Shown: one piece after another, positions 26,029-35,491 of the stretch
Position numbering within the stretch: position 1 is the stretch's first letter
Layout of the letters: every line of letters begins with the position of its first letter
DNA from: Mesorhizobium mediterraneum
GTDB lineage: Bacteria; Pseudomonadota; Alphaproteobacteria; Rhizobiales; Rhizobiaceae
DNA length: 64,000 nt
Direction: 5' to 3'
Assembly (NCBI RefSeq): GCF_002284565.1
Contig: NZ_NPKI01000033.1
Coordinates: forward strand, 124,001-188,000
Position numbers and translations under genes: made by a program
The notes under the pieces: model-generated
Seen by the model: the letters and a program-made list of their open reading frames with translations, nothing else
Told to the model about the DNA's origin: nothing
Databases searched by the model: none

Positions 26029-29000
26029 TTATTTGCGCGCAAGCAGCGCCTGGACCAGCTTTTCGTCGACCGTGCCGGTCGCCGTCATGTCGTTGTCGGT
26101 CTGGAAAGCCATGATGGCGTTCTTGGTCTTCAGGCCCATCAAGCCATCGGGGTTGCCGGCTTCATAGCCATTCTTGTTGAGAATGCGCTGGATGTTCTGA
26201 ACGGCCTTCTTCATGTCGACGCTGGCGGTCGTCTGCGGCGTGCCGTCCTGCCACGACTCAGGAATGTCGGCCGAATTGGCCGCCGGATCGAGCGGTTTCG
26301 CCTTCCACATTTCGGTGGCGGCGCGTGCGCGTTCGAGCTGCTCGGGCCTGAGCGCCTTGGCGATCTCATCGCGCTTTGCCGCCGCATCCTTGTCGCCGGT
26401 CTTGGCGACGAGCGCGAACCATTTGTAGGATTCCTCGAGATTCTGTTTCATGCCGACGCCCTTCGCCGCCAGGATGCCGAGATTGAACTGGCTGTCCTTG
26501 ACGCCGAGATCGGCGGCGGCCTGGAACCAGTGCGCGGCCGATTCATTGTCGGTCACGCCGTCGGCCGCCATGGCAAAGAGCACGGCGAGATTGTGCATGG
26601 CGCTGGCGTTGCCCTGCTCCGCCGCGAGCTGGTACCAGGTCTTCGCCTTCTTGACGTCGCGCGCGACGCCGGTGCCCTTCTCATAGAAGTTGCCAATGCG
26701 GTATTCCGCCGGTGCGAAGCCGAGCTCGGCGGCCTTCTCATACCATTTGGCGGCCGCTGCCATGTCTTGCTTGACGCCGCTCGATTCGGCGTAGCGCGAG
26801 CCGATCTCGAACAACGCTTTGGCATCGCCGCCGGCCGCTGCGTCACGCAATGCAGCCGGACCGGCATCGGCCGGGATGTCGATCTTGGCAGCGGCTGCCG
26901 CAATCGAAGCATCTGCGGGCGTAACCGTGCCGGTCATGTCCTGGGTCGCCGGCGTGGCGGCCAGCTCTGTGGCCTTTGGCTCGGTGTCCGCAGCTGCCGG
27001 GCCCTCAGGTGCCGACGCTGTCGCGTCCGCCGCCGGATCGGGCGACGCCGTTGAAGCCATGGCAGGAACGGGTTCGGCCTCGGGTGCGGTGTCCATCGGC
27101 GTTCCGGCGTCCGACGGCGCGGCGAGGGTGGTCTGTGCCGGCATGTCGTTCTCGGTTACCGATTCGGACGGCTCTGCCTGCCGGACGGCGCGGGCCGGCG
27201 CGCTGTCCGGCGCTGCAGTTTGCGCGTCCGTCGTTGGCTCGCTGGCGGCACCGACCGACGCGGCTTCCGCTGGCTGCGCGGCCACGGTCGACGCCGCATC
27301 GTTGCTGGCTATTTCGACGGGGTCGGAGAAAAAGGCCTTGCCCAGTTGCAGGCCGGCGAGCGCCAGCATGATTGCAGCGGCCGCCATCAGGATCGGCTTG
27401 CGCCGCGCCTTGAGCAGGTCGCCGATCCTGAGCGCCTTCACCGGGCCACGCGTCGTCGACTGCCGCTTGAGAGCCTCGGCCTCGGCAGCGGCGGCTTGCG
27501 CCGCGCGTCTGGCTGCTGCGATGAAGTCGGATTTCGATGCATCGGCATTGCCGGTCCTGACCGGCGGTCCGCGTTCGTCGCGCACGCGTTTCATGATGGC
27601 GTTGAGGTCGGGTGGCCCGGAGCCGGGCTCCAGCGGCCGGTTGGCAACCTTCGGATCCAGTGGCTCGTCGAGATCGGCGCTCGGTATCTCGACATCAGGC
27701 GCCGAGCCGGCAAGCGGTGGAACATCCGCCTCCTTCTTGCCCTTGAAGGCGCGCGCCAGTCCGCCGAGCATCGACCTCCGGCCGCCGGTCTGCTCGCTTT
27801 TCTCCGTCGTCGTGTCCGAACCAAGCGCCGCCATGGCCGCGGCCGCAGCGGCTTCGGCTGGCGTGCGGGTGCCTGGTTCGCTACGCGAACCTGGCTCATT
27901 GCGCATGACGGCAGGTGCACGGCTGTCGAGGTCGGCCATGTCCCCGGTCAGCGGCAATGGCTGGTCGATGTCCATGGACGGCGCGTCCCGAACGGCCATC
28001 TTTGACGATCGCGCGCCGCGCCAGCTGTCCGGTTCAACCGGTTTCGTGCTGAGAAGTTCGCTCACCGCGTCGGTCGGCTCGCCGGTCTCCAGTGAGCCCA
28101 GTCGGTCGACGATCTTGAGCAGTGTGTCGTGGATGGCCTCGAAGGTCCTCGAATTGCGCTCGTCGGAACGGCGCGTCAGTGCTTCGAGCGTCTTCAGATC
28201 CTGGGCGAGGCCAGAAACGGCCGCCGTATTGGCACTGGAGTCGGCAAGCGAACGGACAGCGCTCTCGGCTGCCTCGCGCGCCGCGCTAAGAATGGAATCG
28301 CGGGTTCCAGCCAGCGACTTCTCGATTTCGTTGAGACGCGGGCTGATGTCTTCGAATTCCGGCAATGGCGTGCCGGGCTTCGAAAGATGCGCCGACAGGC
28401 CCGCGACCTGCGCTTCCAGGCTGCGGATCAGGGCCGGGTCGATGCCAGCGACTTGTGCCGCGGATGAATCCAGCCGGCTTGAAATGTCTTCGAGGCGGCT
28501 TTCCAGGCCACGGATCGCCGCTTCGCCTGCGGAATCGGGAACACGCGTCTCCATGCGCTTGGCCAGCGCGCTGAAGCGGGCGTCGATGGCGTCCATGATG
28601 CCGGCCCCATCGATCTGCGGCATGCGCTGGTCCAGCCTGTCGGCGACTTCGTCCAGCCGGCGCTCGAGATCGCGAAACAGCATGTTGCCTTGTTCGATCG
28701 CGTCTCCCTGGCGGCGCTCCATCATGCCGGACAGCACGTCGAAACGCTGTTCCAGCCCCTGGAAGATGTAATCGGCGTCCGGCATGGCAGGCGCCCTGTC
28801 GATCTTCTCGGCAATGAGCGCGATCTGCTTGTCGAGGCGCTCCATCGCCTGCTCCGGCAGATTGGCCCGGCCGGCAAGATCGTCGACCCGGCTCGACAGC
28901 ATGTTGAGGCGGTCGATGACCTCGCCACTGGGGTGCACCTGCGTGACTTCCTCGATCTGCTGGGCAAGCGAGGCGATCCGCTTCTCGATGCGCTCGAAGG

Positions 29001-29961
29001 GCTCGGGGTCGAATGAATTGGCCTGCGCGGCGACGGTTGAGGCAACGATAGCGCGGGAAATCTCATCCAGCCGCTCGTCGATCATACCGAATGTGCCGCT
29101 GCCGCGATTGTCCTGCTGCCTGGCGAAATGATCGACGGCGCCGGCAAGCGTGCGGACCTTCTCTTCAAGCGACCGCAGCGACAGCGATTCCGGCAAATTG
29201 TTGACGGCATTGCTGATCTGTTCGAGCCGGTCGGTCAGCATTGAAAGACCGGGTGCGTCCGACCGCTTGCGCTGATCGGCATCGACACGATCCTCGAACG
29301 CGGTCCAGCGGCGGTCGAAATCGTCCCAGCGGCGGCCGACCGCCTGCACGCTCTCCTCGCGCGCCAGCGTGTCGAGCGCGGCCTTGACCTGCTCCAGCTC
29401 GAGCCGGAGCATGTTGACGCTTCTGTCGTCGCTCTTTTCGGCCAGGGTCTGGATGGCGCCGGAAAGCCGTTCGAACTCGACGCCGAGTTCGGCGCTGCCT
29501 TTGCCGGAGCCCCCCGGCTGAGCGCTTGCTTGGAAAGCCCGCTCGATGTCCTTGCGCAGCGCTTCGAATTCGCGCTGCAGGCCGGCGGTCATCTGGTGGC
29601 GCAGTTCCTCGCGCAGGCCGCGCAATTCGCCGGCGATCTTGCCGACCACGGCGACGCCGTCTTCTTGGCCGCGCACGCGGTCGATGTCGCGGGCGATCGC
29701 GTGGTAATTCTGGTCGAAGGCAGCCGGTGCTTGGCTTCTCGGCGGCTGCGCGGGGCGCGGATCATCATAAGGCCGGGCGCTGGCATAGCGCGGCTCCGCG
29801 CTCGGCCGGCGAGGATCGGGACGCTCGCTCATGTCCTCGCGCGTCCGCTCCAGCCGCTGCTCCAGCGTTTCCAAGGAACGGTTGAGCTGTTCAAGCGTGG
29901 TGTGCGGCCTGCGCTGCCTGCCGGCGTTGAGTGTATCGAGATAGGACCGCTTGCTGTTCAT
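26029..29961 (-). CDS. podJ: PodJ-like polar organelle protein (coiled coil, membrane helix, Sel1 repeats, peptidoglycan-binding domain)
   Basis: A 1310-residue protein. Residues 15-650 are a long cytoplasmic region rich in heptad-like coiled coil, with many repeated RLDEI/RLEDIS segments. Residues 650-850 are low-complexity and charged. One membrane helix lies near 853-873, followed by an Ala/Pro/Thr-rich periplasmic linker (880-1040). Then come four Sel1-type repeats (about 1047-1205; ALFEIGSRYAESSGV, AEYRIGNFYEKGTGV) and a C-terminal PG_binding_1 domain (about 1235-1307; GLMGLKTKNAIMAFQ). The order matches Caulobacter and rhizobial PodJ, a cell-pole scaffold for polar development. The N-terminus MNSKRSYLDTLNAGRQRR is, from memory, conserved in rhizobial homologues. 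Confidence 0.8.
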   Translation of the reverse strand: MNSKRSYLDTLNAGRQRRPHTTLEQLNRSLETLEQRLERTREDMSERPDPRRPSAEPRYASARPYDDPRPAQPPRSQAPAAFDQNYHAIARDIDRVRGQEDGVAVVGKIAGELRGLREELRHQMTAGLQREFEALRKDIERAFQASAQPGGSGKGSAELGVEFERLSGAIQTLAEKSDDRSVNMLRLELEQVKAALDTLAREESVQAVGRRWDDFDRRWTAFEDRVDADQRKRSDAPGLSMLTDRLEQISNAVNNLPESLSLRSLEEKVRTLAGAVDHFARQQDNRGSGTFGMIDERLDEISRAIVASTVAAQANSFDPEPFERIEKRIASLAQQIEEVTQVHPSGEVIDRLNMLSSRVDDLAGRANLPEQAMERLDKQIALIAEKIDRAPAMPDADYIFQGLEQRFDVLSGMMERRQGDAIEQGNMLFRDLERRLDEVADRLDQRMPQIDGAGIMDAIDARFSALAKRMETRVPDSAGEAAIRGLESRLEDISSRLDSSAAQVAGIDPALIRSLEAQVAGLSAHLSKPGTPLPEFEDISPRLNEIEKSLAGTRDSILSAAREAAESAVRSLADSSANTAAVSGLAQDLKTLEALTRRSDERNSRTFEAIHDTLLKIVDRLGSLETGEPTDAVSELLSTKPVEPDSWRGARSSKMAVRDAPSMDIDQPLPLTGDMADLDSRAPAVMRNEPGSRSEPGTRTPAEAAAAAAMAALGSDTTTEKSEQTGGRRSMLGGLARAFKGKKEADVPPLAGSAPDVEIPSADLDEPLDPKVANRPLEPGSGPPDLNAIMKRVRDERGPPVRTGNADASKSDFIAAARRAAQAAAAEAEALKRQSTTRGPVKALRIGDLLKARRKPILMAAAAIMLALAGLQLGKAFFSDPVEIASNDAASTVAAQPAEAASVGAASEPTTDAQTAAPDSAPARAVRQAEPSESVTENDMPAQTTLAAPSDAGTPMDTAPEAEPVPAMASTASPDPAADATASAPEGPAAADTEPKATELAATPATQDMTGTVTPADASIAAAAAKIDIPADAGPAALRDAAAGGDAKALFEIGSRYAESSGVKQDMAAAAKWYEKAAELGFAPAEYRIGNFYEKGTGVARDVKKAKTWYQLAAEQGNASAMHNLAVLFAMAADGVTDNESAAHWFQAAADLGVKDSQFNLGILAAKGVGMKQNLEESYKWFALVAKTGDKDAAAKRDEIAKALRPEQLERARAATEMWKAKPLDPAANSADIPESWQDGTPQTTASVDMKKAVQNIQRILNKNGYEAGNPDGLMGLKTKNAIMAFQTDNDMTATGTVDEKLVQALLARK

Positions 29962-30308
29962 CGATGCGCCCGTTCAGAATTACTGGTCCGTCTAATTGCT
30001 GGCCTATGACCAGTTTCCCAAGTCTGCCGGAAACGAAGGCGGCCGCGCGGCTCTGCTGCGGTGGAAGACGAGCTTCCCGGGTTTCACCCGCGCTCCGAAA
30101 AACCGTGAAAAATTCGCTACAGGATAAACACGGGTAACCGACATGCGCACATTTCGCCCAACGTGGTAAACAACGCGTTAACCAAGCTTAAGAAGTTGCA
30201 ACGTTGTGTTGGCGGGCCGCCTAAAGCCGGGGTGATGCTCTGGCGGATGCGGCAAAAAGTTCCTCCCGCACAACGCCCTTGCTTCGTGGGGCGGCTATCG
30301 GTATAGAA

Positions 30309-30324
30309 TTGACGTAAACGTAAA
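30309..30324. promoter_or_regulatory. Candidate operator upstream of the MerR gene (LiuR-type box)
   Basis: TTGACGTAAACGTAAA, a near-palindrome (TTGACG/CGTAAA arms) in the 488-base gap between podJ and merR. Its sequence matches the left 16 bases of the perfect palindrome at 31098-31119 except at three positions. This suggests autoregulation by the MerR protein. The rest of the gap (29962-30449) holds the divergent promoters and TTAA-rich stretches near 30178 but no other clear element. Confidence 0.55.
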
Positions 30325-30449
30325 GGTGCACAGACCGTGCCGTTTGCGATTTGTTTGTTGAAACCACGACTGGAAGCACGCCCCCGCTTCCACTCAGGCG
30401 ACGCTTGGTCCGGGACCGCGGCGCCACCAGATGGGGAAAGCCAGTGACC

Positions 30450-30911
30450 ATGAAACTTGTTTCGCCCGGCGAAGCCGCGGCCAATACCAATGACATGTCT
30501 GACAAAGCCGGTGAGGATCTTGTCCGCATCGGCGAGATGGCCAAGAAATACGGAGTAACGCTGCGCACGCTGCGTTTCTACGAGGACAAGGGCCTTCTCA
30601 ATCCGCAGCGCGACGGCTCGACCCGTCTCTACACCCGGCGCGACAAGGCGCGGCTGAAGCTGATCCTGCTCGGCCGCAAGGTCGGGTTCTCGCTGCGCGA
30701 CGTCAAGCAGATGATGGACCTCTACGACCCGACCGGCTCCAACACCAAGCAGTTGCGGCTGGCGCTCGACAAGTCGGAGAAGCAGCTTGCCCGTCTGCAG
30801 AAGCAGCGGGCGCTGATCGATGATGCCATCAACGAGTTGAGCAACTCGATGGCGGCGGTGCGCCAGATGCTGAGCGAACGTTCGGCGCCACAGGCCAGCG
30901 TCGCCGGGTAA
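30450..30911 (+). CDS. MerR-family regulator, probably of fatty-acid/branched-chain catabolism (LiuR-like)
   Basis: A 153-residue MerR protein. The winged helix (about 28-95) contains RIGEMAKKYGVTLRTLRFYEDKGLL, shown here in part (TLRTLRFYEDKGLL), followed by a dimerisation coiled coil (about 95-140; SEKQLARLQKQ). No Cys cluster for metals is seen, so it is not a metal sensor. The next four genes are a beta-oxidation set, and matching TTGACGT palindromes lie before both transcription units, the pattern known for LiuR. The ATG at 30450 has GGGGAAAG about nine bases upstream. Confidence 0.82.
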   Translation: MKLVSPGEAAANTNDMSDKAGEDLVRIGEMAKKYGVTLRTLRFYEDKGLLNPQRDGSTRLYTRRDKARLKLILLGRKVGFSLRDVKQMMDLYDPTGSNTKQLRLALDKSEKQLARLQKQRALIDDAINELSNSMAAVRQMLSERSAPQASVAG

Positions 30912-30955
30912 TTCGGCCTCACCGGCTTCCGGTGAGCCGCCTTTCTGACGAATGA

Positions 30956-30986
30956 GTGCCGCGTGGCCTTGGCCGCGCGGCACTTT
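30956..30986 (+). terminator. Terminator after merR
   Basis: Long stem GTGCCGCGTGGCC with GGCCGCGCGGCAC (one G-T pair) around a TT tip, followed by TTT. A smaller perfect hairpin, CTCACCGG/CCGGTGAG, precedes it at 30918-30936. Together they separate merR from the dehydrogenase operon. Confidence 0.65.
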
Positions 30987-31097
30987 CCGTTGTCTTCCGG
31001 CTGCGGCGGGAAGAAGACATTTCAATCTGTTCCGCACTGGCTTCATCGATATAGCGCCGCTACGCTCACGGGCGGGAAAATTTGTCTCATCAAAAAA

Positions 31098-31119
31098 TTG
31101 ACGTTTACGCAAACGTCAA
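31098..31119. promoter_or_regulatory. Perfect palindromic operator before the beta-oxidation operon
   Basis: TTGACGTTT, four bases (ACGC), AAACGTCAA: a flawless 9-base inverted repeat located 96 bases before the first dehydrogenase gene. It has the same core as the site at 30309 in front of merR. The TTGACG could also serve as a -35 element, which suits MerR-type control at the promoter. Confidence 0.7.
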
Positions 31120-31214
31120 CTTTTGCTATCTCGATCTGAACGTTGGTCCGATGCTGTCCCTGACTTCATTTTGGGGCTTGATTTCGGGACCAAGCCGCAT
31201 GGTGGAGGAAGAGC

Positions 31215-33011
31215 ATGCCGATCTACAGGGCGCCGGTCCAGGACACGCTGTTTGTGCTGAACGAGGTACTGGGCTACCAACGCTATTCCAATCTTCCCGG
31301 ATTTTCCGACGCGACGCCGGATGTGGTCGAGGCCATCCTCGCCGAGGGCGCCAAGCTCGCCGAAAACGTCATGCAGCCGCTGAACCGCGTCGGCGACACG
31401 GAAGGTTGCGTGCGCCATGACGATGGCTCGGTGACGACGCCGAAAGGCTTCAAGGAGGCCTTCGACCAGTATCGCGAAGGCGGCTGGATGGGGTTGGCGG
31501 CACCCGTCGAATTTGGCGGCCAGGGCCTGCCTTACGCGGTGCATACCGCTGTTTCCGAATACATGGTTTCGGCCAACATGTCGCTGATGATGTATCCCGG
31601 CCTGACGCAGGGCGCGATCGCGGCGATCATCACCCATGGCACCGACGAGCAGAAGGCGACATGGCTGCCGAAGCTGGTCGAGGGCATCTGGACCGGCACC
31701 ATGAACCTGACCGAGCCGCATTGCGGCACCGATCTCGGCCTGCTGCGCACCAAGGCGGTTCCCAACGGCGACGGCGCCTACAGAATTTCAGGCCAGAAGA
31801 TATTCATCTCGGCCGGTGAGCACGATATGTCGGACAACATCGTCCACCTCGTGCTGGCCCGCATCGAGGGTGCGCCGGAAGGCGTGAAGGGCATTTCGCT
31901 GTTCATCGTGCCGAAGCTCAAGCTCGATGCATCAGGCAATCCGGGTGAGAAGAACACCGTCTTCTGCGGCTCGATCGAGGAGAAGATGGGCATCCATGGC
32001 AATTCGACCTGCGTCATGAACTATGACGAGGCGCAAGGCATGCTGCTCGGCGAGGCCAATGGCGGGCTGAAGGCTATGTTCACGATGATGAACGAGGCCC
32101 GGCTCGGCGTCGGCCTGCAAGGCCTTTCCCTGTCGGAGGTCGCCTACCAGAACGCTGTGTCCTATGCCAAGGATCGCCTGCAGGGCCGCTCGCTGTCCGG
32201 GCCGAAGGCGCCGGACAAGAAGGCCGATCCGATCATCGTCCATCCTGACATCCGCCGCAGCCTGATGACCATGAAAGCCTTCAACGAAGCCGGTCGCGCG
32301 CTGGCGCTGTGGACGGCGATCAAGTCGGACATCGCCCACCGCTCCGACGACGACAAGGACCGCCAGGCTGCCGACGACTACACCGGCCTGATGACGCCGG
32401 TGGTCAAGGGCGTGCTCACCGACAAGGGCTTCGACCACGCGGTGATGGCGCAGCAAGTGTTCGGCGGCCATGGCTATATCGAAGAGCACGGCATGAGCCA
32501 GTTCGTGCGCGATGCCCGCATCGCCATGATTTACGAGGGCGCCAACGGCATCCAGGCGCTCGACCTCGTCGGCCGCAAGCTGGCCTTGAATGGCGGCCGC
32601 GCGGTACAGGCCTTCTTCAAGGAGGTCGGCGAGTTCTGCGAGGAGAACCGCGCTGACGAGAAGATGGCGCCTTTCACCAAGGCGCTGAAGAAGGGCCACA
32701 ACGATCTGCAGGCGGCGACGATGTGGCTGATGCAGAACGGCATGGCCAGGCCCGACAACGCCGGTGCCGCCTCGACCGACTACATGCATCTCTTCGGCCT
32801 CGTGGCGCTGGGCTACATGTGGGCGCAGATGGCGAAGGCCGCCGGCGCGAAGCTGGCGAACGGCGCCAACGGTGCTTCGTCTTTCTACGACAGCAAGCTG
32901 GTGACGGCGCGCTTCTTCATGGAGCGGATCATGCCGGAGACGTCGGCGCACCTCGCTCGCATCTCCAGCGGCGCCGAGACATTGATGGCACTGCCGGCGG
33001 AAGCGTTCTAA
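31215..33011 (+). CDS. Acyl-CoA dehydrogenase with extra C-terminal domain (FadE-like)
   Basis: A 598-residue FAD enzyme that makes the first double bond of beta-oxidation. It has an N-terminal cap (1-75), the three-part acyl-CoA dehydrogenase core (about 80-450; signature MNLTEPHCGTDLG in place of the usual MTEPxAGSD), and the extra C-terminal domain of long 590-600-residue members (about 460-590). The catalytic Glu is in IYEGANGIQALDL. It is the first gene of a four-gene operon, directly downstream of the palindromic operator. Substrate length is not decided by sequence alone. Confidence 0.9.
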   Translation: MPIYRAPVQDTLFVLNEVLGYQRYSNLPGFSDATPDVVEAILAEGAKLAENVMQPLNRVGDTEGCVRHDDGSVTTPKGFKEAFDQYREGGWMGLAAPVEFGGQGLPYAVHTAVSEYMVSANMSLMMYPGLTQGAIAAIITHGTDEQKATWLPKLVEGIWTGTMNLTEPHCGTDLGLLRTKAVPNGDGAYRISGQKIFISAGEHDMSDNIVHLVLARIEGAPEGVKGISLFIVPKLKLDASGNPGEKNTVFCGSIEEKMGIHGNSTCVMNYDEAQGMLLGEANGGLKAMFTMMNEARLGVGLQGLSLSEVAYQNAVSYAKDRLQGRSLSGPKAPDKKADPIIVHPDIRRSLMTMKAFNEAGRALALWTAIKSDIAHRSDDDKDRQAADDYTGLMTPVVKGVLTDKGFDHAVMAQQVFGGHGYIEEHGMSQFVRDARIAMIYEGANGIQALDLVGRKLALNGGRAVQAFFKEVGEFCEENRADEKMAPFTKALKKGHNDLQAATMWLMQNGMARPDNAGAASTDYMHLFGLVALGYMWAQMAKAAGAKLANGANGASSFYDSKLVTARFFMERIMPETSAHLARISSGAETLMALPAEAF

Positions 33012-33065
33012 GCTCGACAGCGTCGGCACAGCCGACCTTTAACCTGTCGATACGCGGAGGAAATC

Positions 33066-34238
33066 GTGGCGACAAATCCTGCCGAAATCCTCGGCCTCCC
33101 TAAACCCGCCTGGGCGGCGGATGAGGTCGGCATGCTCTACGACATGGCGCACCGTTTCATGTCGGAAGAGATCGCGCCGCGCTATGACGAGTTCGAGAAG
33201 AACGAGATGGTCGACCGCGAGTGCTGGCTGAAGGCAGGCGCGGCCGGTCTGCTCTGTGCCTCGATGCCGGAGGAATATAGCGGTTCGGGCGGGACATTCG
33301 CGCATGAGAGCGCCATCATCGAGGCGATCGGCCATGTCGGCGTCGACGGTTTCGGCATCGGCCTGCACAATTCGATCGTCGCCCCTTACATCCTCCACTA
33401 CGGCTCGGAGGAGCAGAAGAAGAAGTGGCTGCCGAAACTGGCGACCGGCGAGTTGATCGGCGCCATCGCCATGACCGAGCCCGGCGCTGGCTCCGACCTG
33501 CAAGGCGTCAAGACGCGTGCCGAGAAGGATGGCAACCATTACAAGGTCAACGGCTCGAAGACCTTCATCACCAATGGCCAGCTCGCCAACTTCATCATCG
33601 TCGTCACCAAGACCGATCCGGAGAAGGGCGCCAAGGGCACTTCGCTGATCGTTGTCGAGACCGACGAGGTGGAAGGGTTCGAGCGCGGCCGCAACCTCGA
33701 CAAGATCGGTTTGAAGGCCAACGACACGTCGGAACTGTTCTTCAACGATATGCGCGTGCCGACCTCCAATCTGCTCGGCCACGAGGAAGGCCAAGGCTTC
33801 GTCCAACTGATGCAGCAATTGCCGCAGGAGCGGCTGCAGATCGGCACCGGCGCCATCGCCATGGTCGAGCGGGCGCTGGCGCTGACAATCGACTACGTCA
33901 AGGAGCGCAAGGCCTTCGGCAAGGCGATCATCGATTTCCAGAACACCCAGTTCAAGCTGGCCGAACTGAAGACCGAGGCGACCATCGGCCGCGTCTTCTA
34001 CAATGACTGCGTCGCTCGCCACATCAATGGCGGCCTCGACCCGGTGACGGCCTCAATGGCCAAATACTGGCTGTCCGACTTGCAAGGAAAAGTCGTCGAC
34101 GAATGCCTTCAATTGCATGGCGGCTATGGCTACATGAACGAATACCCGATCGCCCGCATGTTCCGCGACGCCCGCGTTCAGCGCATCTACGGCGGCACCA
34201 ACGAGATCATGAAATTGCTGATCGGGCGCTCTCTCTGA
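33066..34238 (+). CDS. Acyl-CoA dehydrogenase (long-chain/isovaleryl class)
   Basis: A 390-residue flavoprotein of standard length. MTEPGAGSDLQG is the FAD-binding signature, and the C-terminus has YGGTNEIMKLLIGRSL. The Gly in YGGT replaces the Glu of medium-chain enzymes, so the catalytic base must come from another helix, as in long-chain and isovaleryl-CoA dehydrogenases. The start is GTG with GGAGG upstream (33056-33061). Second gene of the operon, 54 bases after the first dehydrogenase. Confidence 0.9.
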   Translation: MATNPAEILGLPKPAWAADEVGMLYDMAHRFMSEEIAPRYDEFEKNEMVDRECWLKAGAAGLLCASMPEEYSGSGGTFAHESAIIEAIGHVGVDGFGIGLHNSIVAPYILHYGSEEQKKKWLPKLATGELIGAIAMTEPGAGSDLQGVKTRAEKDGNHYKVNGSKTFITNGQLANFIIVVTKTDPEKGAKGTSLIVVETDEVEGFERGRNLDKIGLKANDTSELFFNDMRVPTSNLLGHEEGQGFVQLMQQLPQERLQIGTGAIAMVERALALTIDYVKERKAFGKAIIDFQNTQFKLAELKTEATIGRVFYNDCVARHINGGLDPVTASMAKYWLSDLQGKVVDECLQLHGGYGYMNEYPIARMFRDARVQRIYGGTNEIMKLLIGRSL

Positions 34239-34270
34239 GCGACTTTTCAGCAAACCCAAGGAGCAGGAAA

Positions 34271-35479
34271 ATGGCCGAAGCTTATGTCTATGACGCCGTG
34301 CGCACGCCGCGCGGCAGGGGCAAGAAGGATGGCTCGCTGCACGAAGTGCCGGCGGTGCGGCTCGGCGCCAAGGTGCTTGAGGCGATCCGTGACCGCAATG
34401 GACTGGACACCGGCACCGTCGACGACATCATCTTCGGCTGCGTCGATCCGGTCGGCGAGGCGGGTTCTGTCATTCCGCGTGCCGCAGCCTTCGAAGCCGG
34501 CTATGCGACCACGGCGCCCGGCATGCAGATCTCGCGCTTCTGCGCCTCGGGCCTGGACGCCATCAACTTCGGCGCTGCCAAGATCGCACAAGGCGCCGAT
34601 GAGATCGTCATCGCCGGCGGCGTCGAATCGATGTCGCGCGTCGGCATGGGCGCATCCGGCGGCGCCTGGTTCATGGACCCTTCGGTTGGCCTGCCGGGCT
34701 GGTTCGTTCCGCAAGGCATCTCGGCCGATCTGATCGCCACCAAATACGGCTTTTCGCGTGATGACGTCGACGCCTATGCGGTCGAGAGCCAGAAGCGTGC
34801 CGCCAAAGCCTGGGGCGAAGGCCGCTTCAAGAATTCGGTGATCTCGATCAAAGACCAGAACGGGCTGACCATCCTCGACCATGACGAGCATATGCGGCCT
34901 TCGACCGACATGCTGTCGCTGGCGGCACTCAACCCGTCCTTCGTCATGCCCGGCGAAATGGGCGGCTTCGATGCCGTCGCGGTGCAGAAGCATCCCGAGG
35001 TGGAAGAGGTCAACCACGTCCACCACGCCGGCAATTCGTCCGGCATCGTCGACGGCGCGGCGGCCGTTCTGCTCGGCTCGAAGAAGGCCGGAAAGACGCT
35101 CGGCCTGAAGCCGCGCGCACGCATCCGTGCATTCGCCAATATCGGCTCGGAACCGGTGCTGATGCTGACCGGTCCGGTCGACGTGACCGAAAAGCTGCTG
35201 AAGCGCGCCAAAATGAAGCTGTCGGACATCGATCTGTTCGAGCTTAACGAGGCTTTCGCCTCGGTGGTGCTGCGCTACATGCAGGCATTCGACATTTCGC
35301 ACGACAGGATCAACGTCAATGGCGGCGCCATCGCCATGGGCCATCCGCTCGGCGCCACAGGCGCGATGATCCTCGGCACCGTACTGGACGAACTGGAGCG
35401 CCGGAACCTGAACACCGCGCTGGTGACGCTTTGCATCGGCGCAGGCATGGGCACCGCAACGATCATCGAACGCGTCTGA
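34271..35479 (+). CDS. Acetyl-CoA C-acyltransferase (thiolase, FadA-like)
   Basis: A 402-residue thiolase that releases acetyl-CoA from 3-ketoacyl-CoA. The acyl-accepting Cys is C91 in SRFCASGLDAIN. The His of GHPLGATGA and the second Cys of CIGAGMGTA complete the active site. The ATG at 34271 has AAGGAG upstream; a longer in-frame start at 34103 would overlap the dehydrogenase and was rejected. Followed by the multifunctional FadB/FadJ-like gene after 12 bases, so the pair probably forms the trifunctional complex. Confidence 0.92.
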   Translation: MAEAYVYDAVRTPRGRGKKDGSLHEVPAVRLGAKVLEAIRDRNGLDTGTVDDIIFGCVDPVGEAGSVIPRAAAFEAGYATTAPGMQISRFCASGLDAINFGAAKIAQGADEIVIAGGVESMSRVGMGASGGAWFMDPSVGLPGWFVPQGISADLIATKYGFSRDDVDAYAVESQKRAAKAWGEGRFKNSVISIKDQNGLTILDHDEHMRPSTDMLSLAALNPSFVMPGEMGGFDAVAVQKHPEVEEVNHVHHAGNSSGIVDGAAAVLLGSKKAGKTLGLKPRARIRAFANIGSEPVLMLTGPVDVTEKLLKRAKMKLSDIDLFELNEAFASVVLRYMQAFDISHDRINVNGGAIAMGHPLGATGAMILGTVLDELERRNLNTALVTLCIGAGMGTATIIERV

Positions 35480-35491
35480 CGGGAGAGACCG

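Noticed and set aside
26819..28771. 650-codon Ser/Ala-rich open frame on the plus strand across podJ
   Set aside because: Pure antisense shadow of the coiled-coil and linker region; composition mirrors the sense codons.
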